Shown here piece after piece: positions 8,176 through 18,369 of a stretch of 64,000 nucleotides of DNA. The stretch's first letter is position 1; every line of letters begins with the position of its first letter. The stretch lies in NCBI RefSeq assembly GCF_002008315.2, contig NZ_MVDG02000001.1, positions 4,278,001 through 4,342,000 of the forward strand. The letters run 5' to 3'. This stretch comes from Arthrobacter sp. KBS0703. GTDB lineage: Bacteria; Actinomycetota; Actinomycetes; Actinomycetales; Micrococcaceae. Under the pieces are notes generated by a model, which made no database searches, had not been told where the DNA came from, and worked only from the letters and a program-made list of their open reading frames with translations. A program made the position numbers and the translations under genes.

Positions 8176-10392
8176 ATGAAGATGAGAATCCACACCGCGC
8201 CGCGCGTCCCGTTCTGGCTGCGGTGGCTTATTCCGGGTCTGCTCGTCCTCGCGTGGCTGGCCATCGCCGGCGTCGGTGGGCCCACCTTCGGCAGGCTGGA
8301 CGAAGTCTCGTCCAATGACCAGGCGTCGTTCCTGCCGGCCGGTGCGGAAGCCACCGAGGCGCGCGACTGGCAGGAAAAGTTCAGGGACTCCGATGAGGTT
8401 CCCGCCGTCGTCGTTCTTGAAAGCGGTGCCGCCTTCACCCGGGCCCAACTGGGCGAGGCGGCAGCCCTCAAGGGCGCGCTGGAGGCGCTGCGGGCGGGCA
8501 GTACCGTGATCGGGCCCCTGCCCTCCCAGGACCAAAAGGCCGTGCAGTTCATCGTGCCCATTTCGTCGTCCGGCGAAGTGAAGGACGCCGTGGCGGAGCT
8601 GCGGGACGCCGTCCGCGCCAAAGCGCCGGGCGGAACGCAGACGTTTGTCACCGGCCCCGCCGGGCTGGCGGCGGACCTGGCGGGCGCCTTTGCCGGCATC
8701 GACGGGATCCTGCTGCTCGTGGCGCTTGGAGCGGTTTTCGCCATCCTCCTGGCGGTCTACCGGTCCCTGCTCCTGCCCCTCGCCGTCCTCCTGACGTCGG
8801 TGTTCGCCCTGTGTGCGGCCATCCTGCTGGTGTTCGGCATGGCGAAACTCGGCTGGATCCAGCTCAACGGCCAGAGCCAGGGCATTCTGTCGATCCTGGT
8901 GATCGGCGCCGCCACGGACTATGCCCTGCTCTATGTGGCACGGTTCCGCGAGGCGCTCACCCACACCGCGGACCGGACCGCGGCCGTCCTCACGGCGTGG
9001 AAGGCCTCCTTCGAGCCGATCCTGGCGTCCGGAGCCACGGTGATCATTGCCCTGCTCTGCCTGCTGTTCTCCGACCTCAACTCCAACAAGGCCCTGGGTC
9101 CGGTGGCGGCAGCAGGCATCCTGTGCGCCCTCTTTGCGGCGCTGACCCTGCTGCCCGCCCTCATGGCGCTCCTCGGGCGCGGCGCTTTTTGGCCGTTCCG
9201 TCCCGGACTGGTGCCGGAAGGTGAGCGCGGGCCGCGGCTGGCCACGGGGCTGGAAGGCCAGAAGGGGCTGTGGCGTGCCGCCGGCTCCCTGGTGTCCCGG
9301 CGGCCGCGGATTGTTTGGGTGGCGTCTGCCCTCCTGCTGTTTGCCGCTTCGGCGGGCATCCTGCAGCTCAAGGCTCACGGCGTTCCGCAGACCGACGTCA
9401 TCCTCAACGCCTCCAACGCCGTGGACGGCCAGGGCGCGCTGGGCCGACATTTCGACGCCGGAAGCGGAAGCCCCGCGGTCATTGTGGCTTCGGAGGCCAA
9501 AGCCGCGGAGGTGCTGGCGGAGGTCAGGGCGGCCGACGGCGTGGGGAGCGCCTATCTGCTGGCCGACAGAAGCGTGCCGATTACCGGCGCGCCCGGTGCG
9601 CCCACCGCCCCGGCCGTCCGCGGCGGGAGGGTACTGATCAACGCCACCCTCGACTTCGCCGCAGACTCGAATGAGGCCGAAAATGCTGTGGTCGCGCTGC
9701 GGGATAACATGAAGGGGCTGGACCCGGCGGCGCTGGTTGGCGGGGTGACGGCCACGGCCCGGGACACCAACACCACGGCGCAGCGGGATCTGTTCACCAT
9801 CATCCCCGTGGTGCTGGGCGTCATCCTGGTCATCCTGATGCTGTTGCTGCGGTCCGTCCTTGCGCCCGCCCTGCTGGTGGCGTCCGTGGTCCTTTCCTAC
9901 GCGGCCGCCATGGGGGTCTCCGCCCTCGTGTTCAACCACATCTTCGGGTTCCCGGGAGCCGACGCCACCGTGCCGCTCTTCGGCTTCGTGTTCCTGGTGG
10001 CCCTCGGCGTGGACTACAACATCTTCCTCATGAGCCGCGTCCGCGAGGAATCGCTCAAGCACGGCACCCGGCCCGGGATCCTGCGCGGCCTCGGCGTGAC
10101 GGGCGGCGTCATCACGTCCGCCGGGGTGGTCCTCGCCGCAACCTTCGCGGCGCTGGGCGTCATCCCCATCATGTTCCTGGTCCAGCTCGCGTTCATCGTA
10201 GCCTTCGGCGTGCTGCTGGACACGGTGCTGGTGCGCTCGCTGCTGGTCCCGGCCCTGGCCTACGATCTGGGCCGGCGCATCTGGTGGCCCAGCAGGCTGG
10301 GGCGCGGACCGGGGCGCACGGAGCAGGAGCCCTTCCCCCCGGCGGACGAAAGTGCGGGCAGGGCCGAGGTCCAGGGTGCCGGCGTCAGTTAG
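8176..10392 (+). CDS. MMPL/RND-superfamily membrane transporter
   Basis: A 738-residue membrane protein of the MmpL/ActII-3 type, which exports lipids, antibiotics or siderophores driven by the proton gradient. It has the internal two-fold repeat of the family: one N-terminal TM, an extracytoplasmic domain, five TMs, then the same again. The paired motifs GAATDYALLYVARFREAL in the first half and ALGVDYNIFLMSRVREE in the second are diagnostic. The start at 8176 has GAAGG five bases upstream. The divergent MarR and the palindrome between them suggest ligand-induced export. The 3' end overlaps the convergent oxidoreductase gene by 8 nt. The substrate is unknown. Confidence 0.88.
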   Translation: MKMRIHTAPRVPFWLRWLIPGLLVLAWLAIAGVGGPTFGRLDEVSSNDQASFLPAGAEATEARDWQEKFRDSDEVPAVVVLESGAAFTRAQLGEAAALKGALEALRAGSTVIGPLPSQDQKAVQFIVPISSSGEVKDAVAELRDAVRAKAPGGTQTFVTGPAGLAADLAGAFAGIDGILLLVALGAVFAILLAVYRSLLLPLAVLLTSVFALCAAILLVFGMAKLGWIQLNGQSQGILSILVIGAATDYALLYVARFREALTHTADRTAAVLTAWKASFEPILASGATVIIALLCLLFSDLNSNKALGPVAAAGILCALFAALTLLPALMALLGRGAFWPFRPGLVPEGERGPRLATGLEGQKGLWRAAGSLVSRRPRIVWVASALLLFAASAGILQLKAHGVPQTDVILNASNAVDGQGALGRHFDAGSGSPAVIVASEAKAAEVLAEVRAADGVGSAYLLADRSVPITGAPGAPTAPAVRGGRVLINATLDFAADSNEAENAVVALRDNMKGLDPAALVGGVTATARDTNTTAQRDLFTIIPVVLGVILVILMLLLRSVLAPALLVASVVLSYAAAMGVSALVFNHIFGFPGADATVPLFGFVFLVALGVDYNIFLMSRVREESLKHGTRPGILRGLGVTGGVITSAGVVLAATFAALGVIPIMFLVQLAFIVAFGVLLDTVLVRSLLVPALAYDLGRRIWWPSRLGRGPGRTEQEPFPPADESAGRAEVQGAGVS

Positions 10393-11347
10393 CCGTACCG
10401 TGTGCGGCGCCTGCGGGCGCCTCCGATTTCCACCAGTCCACGGTCATCCGGGCAGCGTCGGCCAGGGGAGTGGGCCGTAGGTCCAGCGCCGCCTCGCTGG
10501 CCGCGGAGTCCATCACAAACGGCCGCTGGAACTGGTAGAGCATCTCGGCGAGTTCGCGGATATCGGCCGAGAACACTCCGACCGCGCGCAGCAGCCAGCC
10601 CGGCAGCACGCCGACCTTGGGCCCGGGGACGCCAGCCGCCTCAGCCAGTGCGCCGGCGAGCTGCCGCTGGGTCAGGGCCGGGTTGGTGGGGGCGTGCAGC
10701 ACGCGGTTCCACAGCGCGGGCGTTTGTGCGGCCTTAATCATGGCCGCCGCCAGGTCGGGCACGAACGTGAACGAATGCGGCTGGTCCGCGCTGCCCACCA
10801 CCTGCAGCGGCCGCCGCGCCATAATTCTCGGCACCATGCGCTCACCCGCGTGCGATGTCCGCACCCGGGGCCCGAAGAAGTCGCCTGCAACCACGCTAAC
10901 GGTATTGGTGGCGCTCGCCGCCCGTGCCTGCAGCAGCGCCGTCCTCACCCTGCGCTTCCCGCCTTGGGCCTCGCGCGGGCCGTTCTCCGTCATCACCCGG
11001 TCGGGTTCACTGTAGGAGTAGAGGCTTTCGGGAAAGACGACGACGGCGCCCGCCTCGCCTGCCGCCGCCAGGATGGCCTCTTCTGCCCGCGGAAGTTCCC
11101 GCTCCCAGGCCTTGGCGCTGTAGGCAGAGCCGTGGATGCAATGGAAAAGGGCGGTGGCGCCGGCCAGCGAATCCGCCACCAGGGCCCGGTCGCTCACGTC
11201 CACGGCGCGCTTTTCAATCAGGTGGTGTTCCGGACCGCTGCCGGACCGTGTCAGGACGCGGACGCGGTGGCCCTGGCCGGCGAGCTGCTCGGCGACCGTC
11301 CAGCCCACCGGCCCGGCGCCCGTGACGACGCATAGTTCTTCTGGCAT
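10385..11347 (-). CDS. NAD(P)-binding epimerase/reductase-like protein (extended SDR)
   Basis: A 320-residue Rossmann protein. The N-terminal nucleotide site is VVTGAGPVGWTVAEQLAGQG (atypical GxGxxG spacing), and the fold resembles NAD-dependent epimerase/dehydratases. The family Tyr is in ESLYSYSEP, but the usual YxxxK is not obvious, so catalytic activity may differ. The start at 11347 is preferred because homologous sequence begins at MPEELCVVTGAG and because operator-like palindromes occupy the region upstream. It is divergent from a TetR gene that probably regulates it. The reaction is unknown. Confidence 0.8.
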   Translation of the reverse strand: MPEELCVVTGAGPVGWTVAEQLAGQGHRVRVLTRSGSGPEHHLIEKRAVDVSDRALVADSLAGATALFHCIHGSAYSAKAWERELPRAEEAILAAAGEAGAVVVFPESLYSYSEPDRVMTENGPREAQGGKRRVRTALLQARAASATNTVSVVAGDFFGPRVRTSHAGERMVPRIMARRPLQVVGSADQPHSFTFVPDLAAAMIKAAQTPALWNRVLHAPTNPALTQRQLAGALAEAAGVPGPKVGVLPGWLLRAVGVFSADIRELAEMLYQFQRPFVMDSAASEAALDLRPTPLADAARMTVDWWKSEAPAGAAHGTAN

Positions 11348-11376
11348 GGTGTGCCCGCTTTCGTGAGGAGTCGTAT

Positions 11377-11438
11377 GAGAGCGGTGCTCTCTGAATCCAG
11401 AATGGGCGCTGGGCGTCTGAAAGTCAAGAGCACTGCTC
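11377..11438. promoter_or_regulatory. Two candidate TetR operators (AGAGC-N3-GCTC)
   Basis: Site 1 (11377-11391) is a perfect palindrome GAGAGC-GGT-GCTCTC. Site 2 (11428-11438) is GAGC-ACT-GCTC, the same core. Both lie between the divergent reductase and TetR genes, the usual place for an autoregulated TetR dimer site. A half-site CTGCTCT follows at about 11452. Confidence 0.6.
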
Positions 11439-11479
11439 ACAATTGTGTCCGCTGCTCTATTTCATGCCATCCTTGGGGA

Positions 11480-12190
11480 ATGGCCGAATCCCCCAAGCCC
11501 CGGACGCCCCGCGAACAGGCCCGCATCCGGACCATCGAGCAGATCATCAGGCTGGGCCGCGAGCATCTCGCCCTGCACGGAGCCGCCGCCCTCTCGCTCC
11601 GCGCGGTGGCCCGCGACCTCGGCGTCGTGTCCTCGGCGGTCTACCGGTACGTGGAGAACCGGGACGAGCTCCTGACGCTCCTGCTCATCGATGCCTATGG
11701 CGAGTTGGGGGATGCGGTGGACGCTGCCGTCGAGGCCCTCCCGGCGGGCGACTTCACGGGCCGCTTTGGCGCCCTGGCCCATGCCGTCAGGAAATGGGCA
11801 CTCGGCGAACCCGCCCGCTACGCGCTCCTGTTCGGAAGTCCGGTGCCCGGTTATCAGGCCCCGGCAGAGCGGACCACGGGCCCCGGCACGCGCGTGGTCA
11901 TCAGCCTGACGGGGATCCTGGATTCCGCCTACAGGGCCGGCAAGCTGGCAGCGCCGGACGCCGCCGCCGTGGGTCCCGCGCTGGCTGCGGACCTTAAGGC
12001 AATCCGCGGTGAACTGGGGCTGGCTGTTCCCGAGGCGCTGCTGGCCCGCGGCGCGCTGGCGTGGACGTCGGTCTTCGGTGCCATCAGCTTTGAAGTCTTC
12101 GGCCAGTACGGTGCCGACACCTTCGCGGCGCGGGATGAGCTGTTCGAGCACCACGTGCAGATACTGGCCGGCGTCGCTGGTCTCGAGTAG
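11480..12190 (+). CDS. TetR/AcrR-family transcriptional regulator
   Basis: A 236-residue repressor. The N-terminal helix-turn-helix is visible at about residues 15-60 (IIRLGREHLALHGAAALSLR then VVSSAVYRYVENRDELL). The C-terminal ligand domain starts near residue 85 and resembles the WHG/TetR_C_33-like class. The ATG at 11480 is the natural start; the ORF extends further upstream, but that stretch overlaps operator-like palindromes. It probably controls the divergent reductase-like gene. The ligand is unknown. Confidence 0.88.
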   Translation: MAESPKPRTPREQARIRTIEQIIRLGREHLALHGAAALSLRAVARDLGVVSSAVYRYVENRDELLTLLLIDAYGELGDAVDAAVEALPAGDFTGRFGALAHAVRKWALGEPARYALLFGSPVPGYQAPAERTTGPGTRVVISLTGILDSAYRAGKLAAPDAAAVGPALAADLKAIRGELGLAVPEALLARGALAWTSVFGAISFEVFGQYGADTFAARDELFEHHVQILAGVAGLE

Positions 12191-12223
12191 GGACTGCTGT
12201 GCCGGAAGAGTGGCCACTATCAG

Positions 12224-12274
12224 TTTGTTAACGCTAACAAAAATGTCTTGTATGTGAATTTACAACGATATAAA
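12224..12274 (+). promoter_or_regulatory. LacI-type operator and likely promoter of the carbohydrate ABC operon
   Basis: TTTGTTAACGCTAACAAA (12224-12241) is an 18-bp near-perfect palindrome with a central CG, typical of LacI/GalR-family operators. A plausible promoter follows: TTGTAT at 12248 and TATAAA at 12269. No LacI-family gene is in this window, so the regulator would act in trans. The operator is strong by shape; the promoter is tentative. Confidence 0.65.
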
Positions 12275-12361
12275 GTGTGTTTCAGCCCACAGTCGTTGAG
12301 CCTGGCCCCGGTGGTCGCCGGGGCCGTCCATTTGCCAGCGGCTACGTCCAAAGGAGTGACG

Positions 12362-13693
12362 GTGAAGCAAGTTGATACAGGCCCGAGGCATCTTTCCCGC
12401 AGGCAACTGCTGCTGGGAGGAGGTGCGCTGGTTGGCAGTCTTTCGCTCGGGGCAAGCCTGACAGGATGCGGCGGGTCCGCGCAGGCTGCCGGGAATGACA
12501 TCCGCTTCTGGCACCTGCTCTCCGGCGGCGACGGCATCAAGATGATGGCCATGATCGACAAAGCCAACGCGGACCACACTGACTTCAGGATCAAGCCCAC
12601 TGTGCTGGCGTGGGGTGCTCCGTACTACACCAAACTGGCCATGGCCTCGGCGGGCGGGCGGCCGCCCGAGGTGGCCATCATGCATGCGGCCAGGGTGCCC
12701 GGCTACGCACCGGGCGGACTGCTTGATGCCTGGGATTTGGACCTGCTGGCGGAGTTCGGGGTGCGCCCGGAGGACTTCGGCCCGAGAATCTGGGAGAAGA
12801 GCCAGTTCAACGGCCGGGTGTTTTCGCTGGCCCTGGATTCGCACCCGTTCGTGATGCTTTACAACACGGAGGTGGCAGACAAGGCCGGCGTGCTGGGGAG
12901 CAACGGGAAGCTGGCCGGGATCTCCTCGCCCTCTCAGTTCCTTGATGTGAGCCGTGAACTGCAGCGCGTCACCGGCAAGCACGGGCTCTCGTACGGATAC
13001 CTGGGCGACGGCGCGCAGATGTGGCGCCTGTTCTATACGCTCTACCGCCAGCACGGCGCGGACTTCGTCCTGGATCCCGGCAAGCCCGCCCAGGTGGAGC
13101 GGGACGTGGCCATTGACTGCCTGGAGTTCATCAGGTCGCTGCTGGACAACACCATTTCCACGAAAAGCGGCGACGGCGGCACGGCCATTGCGGAATTCGC
13201 CAGCCAGGGGTCGGGGCTGCTTTTCACCGGCGTCTGGGAGCTACCCACCATGAAGACGGCGGGTGTTCCGCTCGGTGCCAGCACCATCCCCACCCTGTTC
13301 GGAACGCCGGCGGCCTTCGCCGACTCGCACTCGTTCGTGCTGCCGCACCAGGCCCAGCTGGACGAATCCAAGCGCCGCGGCGTGTACCAGTTCGTTGCGT
13401 CGATGCTCAAGGGTTCGCTGAGCTGGGCGGAGGCCGGCCACATTCCGGCCTACCAGCCGGTGGTGAAGTCCAGCGAGTACGCGGCACTGCATCCGCAGGC
13501 GGATTATGCGCACGCGGCGGACATCATCAACTACGATCCCGAGGCCTGGTTCACCGGTTCCGGATCCGACTTCCAGAGCTACTTCGCCGAGAACGTCCAG
13601 AACGTGTTCCTGGGACGGGACAAGGCCGCAGACGGCTGGGACGCCTTCATGAAGCGCATCAACTCAGTCCTCGCCATGCCCAACCCGGTGTGA
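12362..13693 (+). CDS. Carbohydrate ABC transporter, substrate-binding lipoprotein
   Basis: Extracytoplasmic solute-binding protein (443 residues) that captures a sugar for import. The signal peptide contains a twin-arginine motif SRRQLLL and ends in a lipobox LTGC, so it is probably a Tat-exported lipoprotein. The mature part begins with NDIRFWHLLSGGDG, typical of family 1 (MalE/UgpB-like) binding proteins. The GTG start at 12362 has AAGGAG 5 nt upstream. It is first in an operon with two permeases; no ATPase gene is present, so a shared MsiK-type ATPase encoded elsewhere is likely. The substrate is not readable. Confidence 0.92.
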   Translation: MKQVDTGPRHLSRRQLLLGGGALVGSLSLGASLTGCGGSAQAAGNDIRFWHLLSGGDGIKMMAMIDKANADHTDFRIKPTVLAWGAPYYTKLAMASAGGRPPEVAIMHAARVPGYAPGGLLDAWDLDLLAEFGVRPEDFGPRIWEKSQFNGRVFSLALDSHPFVMLYNTEVADKAGVLGSNGKLAGISSPSQFLDVSRELQRVTGKHGLSYGYLGDGAQMWRLFYTLYRQHGADFVLDPGKPAQVERDVAIDCLEFIRSLLDNTISTKSGDGGTAIAEFASQGSGLLFTGVWELPTMKTAGVPLGASTIPTLFGTPAAFADSHSFVLPHQAQLDESKRRGVYQFVASMLKGSLSWAEAGHIPAYQPVVKSSEYAALHPQADYAHAADIINYDPEAWFTGSGSDFQSYFAENVQNVFLGRDKAADGWDAFMKRINSVLAMPNPV

Positions 13694-13759
13694 GCAGCGA
13701 TCCCGCATGGCCGCCGAACCCCGTTTGAGCACCGACCCGTTCGTGACAAAGGAGTCCTC

Positions 13760-14737
13760 ATGAGCACCGCCCCCACAACGGCGCCCGCCGGGAAATCATC
13801 CCGAATCCGGCGCGACGACATTCCAGCGCAGGTCCAATCGCCCGCCCCGGCGCCCGCGGCGAAATCGCCCCGCGCCAGGCGCGCCAACATCCACGGCTGG
13901 GCCTTCTCCGCCCCGTTCCTGGTTTTCTTCCTGACGTTCCTGGTCTGGCCCATGATTTCCGGGGCGGTCATGAGCCTCACCGGAAAGTCGCTCACGGGCG
14001 CCAACAGCGGGTTCATCGGCCTGGCCAACTACGCCGAGGCGTTCGCCGACGCGGACATGTGGCGGTCGCTGGGTAACACCCTGTACTTCACGCTGATCAG
14101 CACCGTGCCGCTGGTGGTGATCGCCCTGGCACTCGCGGCACTCGTCAACATGGGCCTTCCGGCGCAGTGGCTGTGGCGGCTCTCCTTTTTCTCCCCGTTC
14201 CTGCTCGCCTCCACCGTGGTCTCGCTCTTCTTCGCCTGGATGTACAACCCGGAGCTGGGGCTGTTCAACGACATGCTCGCAAACCTGGGCATTCCGCCGG
14301 TGGCGTGGCTGAACGATCCCTCGGTAGCGATGTGGGCCGTGGTGATTGCAACGGTCTGGTGGACCGTGGGCTTCAACTTCCTGCTGTACCTGGCCGCCCT
14401 GCAGAACATCCCGCAGCAGCACTATGAAGCGGCCTCACTCGACGGCGCGGGCGGCTGGCGGCAGTTTTTCTCCATCAGTCTTCCCCAACTCGGACCCACC
14501 ACGGTGATGATCGTCATCCTGCAGATCCTCGCGTCCCTGAAGGTCTTTGACCAGATCTACCAGATGACCGAAGGCGGACCGGGCGGAGCGACCCGCTCCA
14601 TCGTGCAGTACATCTTCGAGGCCGGATTCACGGGCTACCGGCTGGGCTATTCGGCAGCCATTTCCTACATCTTCTTCGGCCTGATCCTGCTCATTGCGCT
14701 GGCCCAGGTCTTCACCACACGGAAAAGGAGCGCCTAG
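13760..14737 (+). CDS. Carbohydrate ABC transporter permease (MalF/UgpA type)
   Basis: Membrane subunit of 325 residues with a charged N-terminal extension (about 45 residues) and six TM segments. The EAA loop that docks to the ATPase is EAASLDGAGGWRQFFSISLP in the C-terminal half. An AAGGAG site precedes the ATG at 13760. It is followed after 2 nt by the second permease. With its partner it forms the channel for the sugar delivered by the upstream lipoprotein. Confidence 0.92.
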   Translation: MSTAPTTAPAGKSSRIRRDDIPAQVQSPAPAPAAKSPRARRANIHGWAFSAPFLVFFLTFLVWPMISGAVMSLTGKSLTGANSGFIGLANYAEAFADADMWRSLGNTLYFTLISTVPLVVIALALAALVNMGLPAQWLWRLSFFSPFLLASTVVSLFFAWMYNPELGLFNDMLANLGIPPVAWLNDPSVAMWAVVIATVWWTVGFNFLLYLAALQNIPQQHYEAASLDGAGGWRQFFSISLPQLGPTTVMIVILQILASLKVFDQIYQMTEGGPGGATRSIVQYIFEAGFTGYRLGYSAAISYIFFGLILLIALAQVFTTRKRSA

Positions 14738-14739
14738 CC

Positions 14740-15639
14740 ATGGCTACCACCACACTGTCCAAGCCCGCACTCCGGCTCAAGGGCTCCGCCGAACCCGTGC
14801 CAAACCGCCGCCCGAAGCCGCCGCTGTGCCGCGTCCTGGCCACCGTCGTCGTGTCGGCCCTCGCTGTGGCGTGGCTGGTGCCCTTCGCCTGGGCCACCGC
14901 CACCGCGCTGAAGACCGAAACGGATGCCGCGTCCACCCCCATCAGCTGGATACCGGCGTCGGGCTTCACTCTCGATGCCTTTGCCAAAGTGCTGCAGAGC
15001 GGCAACATCCCCACCTGGACGCTCAACTCGCTGTTCACGTCAGCGGCGATCACCGCCATCACGCTGGTGATTTCCGCGTCGGTGGCCTACGCCATTTCGC
15101 GGATCGATTTCCGCGGCAAGAGGATGCTGATGGGCGTGATCGTGGCGTCCATCATCATTCCGCCGCCGGTCCTCATCATCCCGCTGTTCCAGCAGATGCA
15201 GTCCCTCGGCCTGATCGACACCTACTGGGCGCTGATCCTGCCCCAGGTGATCCATTCGCCCATGGTGTTCGTGCTCAAGAAGTTCTTTGACCAGATCCCG
15301 CGTGAACTCGAGGAAGCGGCACTGATGGACGGCGCCGGCAGGCTGCGGATCTTCACCACCATTGTGCTGCCGCTGTCCCGGCCGATCCTGGCCGCCGTGG
15401 CCATCTTCGTGTTCATCGGTGCATGGAACAACTTCCTGTGGCCGTTCGTCGCCACCAACGAGAGTTCGCTGCTGACCCTTCCGGTGGGCCTGCAGACCAT
15501 CAAGAGCGCCTACGGCATCCAGTACGCCCAGAACATGGCGTCCGCGCTGCTGGCCGCCTTGCCGCTGATCGTCGTCTTCCTGTTCTTCCAGCGGCAGATC
15601 ATCAAGGGCGTGGCCACCACTGGCCTCGCCGGGACCTGA
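14740..15639 (+). CDS. Carbohydrate ABC transporter permease (MalG/UgpE type)
   Basis: Second membrane subunit, 299 residues, six TM segments. The EAA motif reads EEAALMDGAGRLRIFTTIVL. The gene starts 2 nt after the first permease stop and ends the operon. Downstream DNA (15640-15750) has a GC-rich hairpin-like stretch but no clear terminator before the next gene's ribosome binding site. Confidence 0.92.
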   Translation: MATTTLSKPALRLKGSAEPVPNRRPKPPLCRVLATVVVSALAVAWLVPFAWATATALKTETDAASTPISWIPASGFTLDAFAKVLQSGNIPTWTLNSLFTSAAITAITLVISASVAYAISRIDFRGKRMLMGVIVASIIIPPPVLIIPLFQQMQSLGLIDTYWALILPQVIHSPMVFVLKKFFDQIPRELEEAALMDGAGRLRIFTTIVLPLSRPILAAVAIFVFIGAWNNFLWPFVATNESSLLTLPVGLQTIKSAYGIQYAQNMASALLAALPLIVVFLFFQRQIIKGVATTGLAGT

Positions 15640-15750
15640 GCCGCACCGGCCGGCCCCCCGTTCGGGCCCCTGTTGCGGCCTGCCCCGGCTGAGTAGACTG
15701 CCAATGCGCCTGGATGGGCGCGCCCAGTCCTCCGAAGGAGTGATCACGCG

Positions 15751-16173
15751 ATGACCGAAAACAGCGAGTTTGAAACCCCGGGAAAGGCCGCCAACAGCAC
15801 AGGGAAACCGGCGCTCGAGGATGAGAGCGGCCAGTATGTTGAAGGCGACTACGGCGACGCCGGCGTGGTGGGTGACGATGCTCGCGCAGATGCGAAAGGC
15901 GAATACCCTACCGGTGATTACGGCGACGCCGGAACGGTGGAAGTCCCTGCCGATGCCGAGGAAGGCACTTACCCCGAGGGCGACTACGGGAAGGCCGGCA
16001 CGGTGGGCCAGGAACTGCCCGCCGAACAAGAAGGGGAGTACCCGGAAGGCGACTACGGTGCCGCCGGAACCGCCCCGGAGCGCGGCACGGCCGATGACCT
16101 CAAGGATGAACTGACGGACGGCCAGGTCAACGCACCACGGAAGGACGACGGCGGCGCTCCCGCTGGCGCGTAG
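15751..16173 (+). CDS. Acidic repeat protein with four GDYGxAGTV units (unknown function)
   Basis: A 140-residue, strongly acidic, hydrophilic protein without Cys, signal peptide or TM segment. Four spaced copies of a unit of about 30 residues centre on (Y)xxGDYGxAG: YVEGDYGDAGVV, YPTGDYGDAGTV, YPEGDYGKAGTV and YPEGDYGAAGTA. Linkers are rich in Glu, Asp, Ala and Gly, so the protein is probably disordered between short repeated beta-turn motifs. AAGGAG lies about 10 nt before the ATG. It stands alone, ahead of a strong terminator and the heat-shock operon. I do not recognise a described family; a stress or hydration role would be a guess. Confidence 0.8.
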   Translation: MTENSEFETPGKAANSTGKPALEDESGQYVEGDYGDAGVVGDDARADAKGEYPTGDYGDAGTVEVPADAEEGTYPEGDYGKAGTVGQELPAEQEGEYPEGDYGAAGTAPERGTADDLKDELTDGQVNAPRKDDGGAPAGA

Positions 16174-16225
16174 CTCCCCGCCCGCAGTTCACGCTCAGCG
16201 AAACTGTGGTGGCGCCGTAGTCCCA

Positions 16226-16270
16226 GCCCCCGGTATTCCGCGGATATCCGCGGAATACCGGGGGCTTTTC
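16226..16270 (+). terminator. Perfect 40-bp palindromic rho-independent terminator
   Basis: The two 20-nt arms at 16226-16245 and 16246-16265 are exact reverse complements (GCCCCCGGTATTCCGCGGAT and partner), followed by TTTTC. It ends the repeat-protein transcript and insulates the dnaK promoter downstream. Confidence 0.88.
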
Positions 16271-16298
16271 CTTGGATGCAGACTGCCCCAAAACCAAA

Positions 16299-16319
16299 GT
16301 TGAGCGTGTTTGACTCAAG
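16299..16319. promoter_or_regulatory. HAIR element 1 (HspR operator)
   Basis: GTTGAGC-N7-ACTCAAG matches the HspR inverted repeat CTTGAGT-N7-ACTCAAG in 12 of 14 positions. The hspR gene is the last gene of this operon, so the operon is autoregulated. Confidence 0.9.
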
Positions 16320-16325
16320 TTTGGA

Positions 16326-16372
16326 TTGACTTAAATCCGGTCCTGAGTAGAGTTGAGTGCAGATCGCTCAAG
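16326..16372 (+). promoter_or_regulatory. dnaK promoter overlapped by HAIR element 2
   Basis: A -35 TTGACT (16326-16331) and -10 TAGAGT (16348-16353) are spaced 16 nt. The second HAIR, GTTGAGT-N7-GCTCAAG (16352-16372), overlaps the -10 end, so HspR bound there would block RNA polymerase. The HAIR is clear; the promoter hexamers are read by eye. Confidence 0.8.
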
Positions 16373-16495
16373 GAGTGAGCGAACCCCGATCCAGGCAGGT
16401 CCGGTCAGCGGGCCTGCGGTCCTCCGCCGGGTCAAAGCCCGGCCGCCGGCGCAGGATCGGGGCAACAAGTTTCCAAGGAAAGAAGGAAGCAACAC

Positions 16496-18367
<1,872 letters not shown>

Positions 18368-18369
18368 CC

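Noticed and set aside
8161..10062. Long antisense ORF (over 600 codons) opposite the MMPL gene
   Set aside because: Shadow frame typical of GC-rich coding DNA; composition rich in Gly, Arg, Gln and His, without domains.
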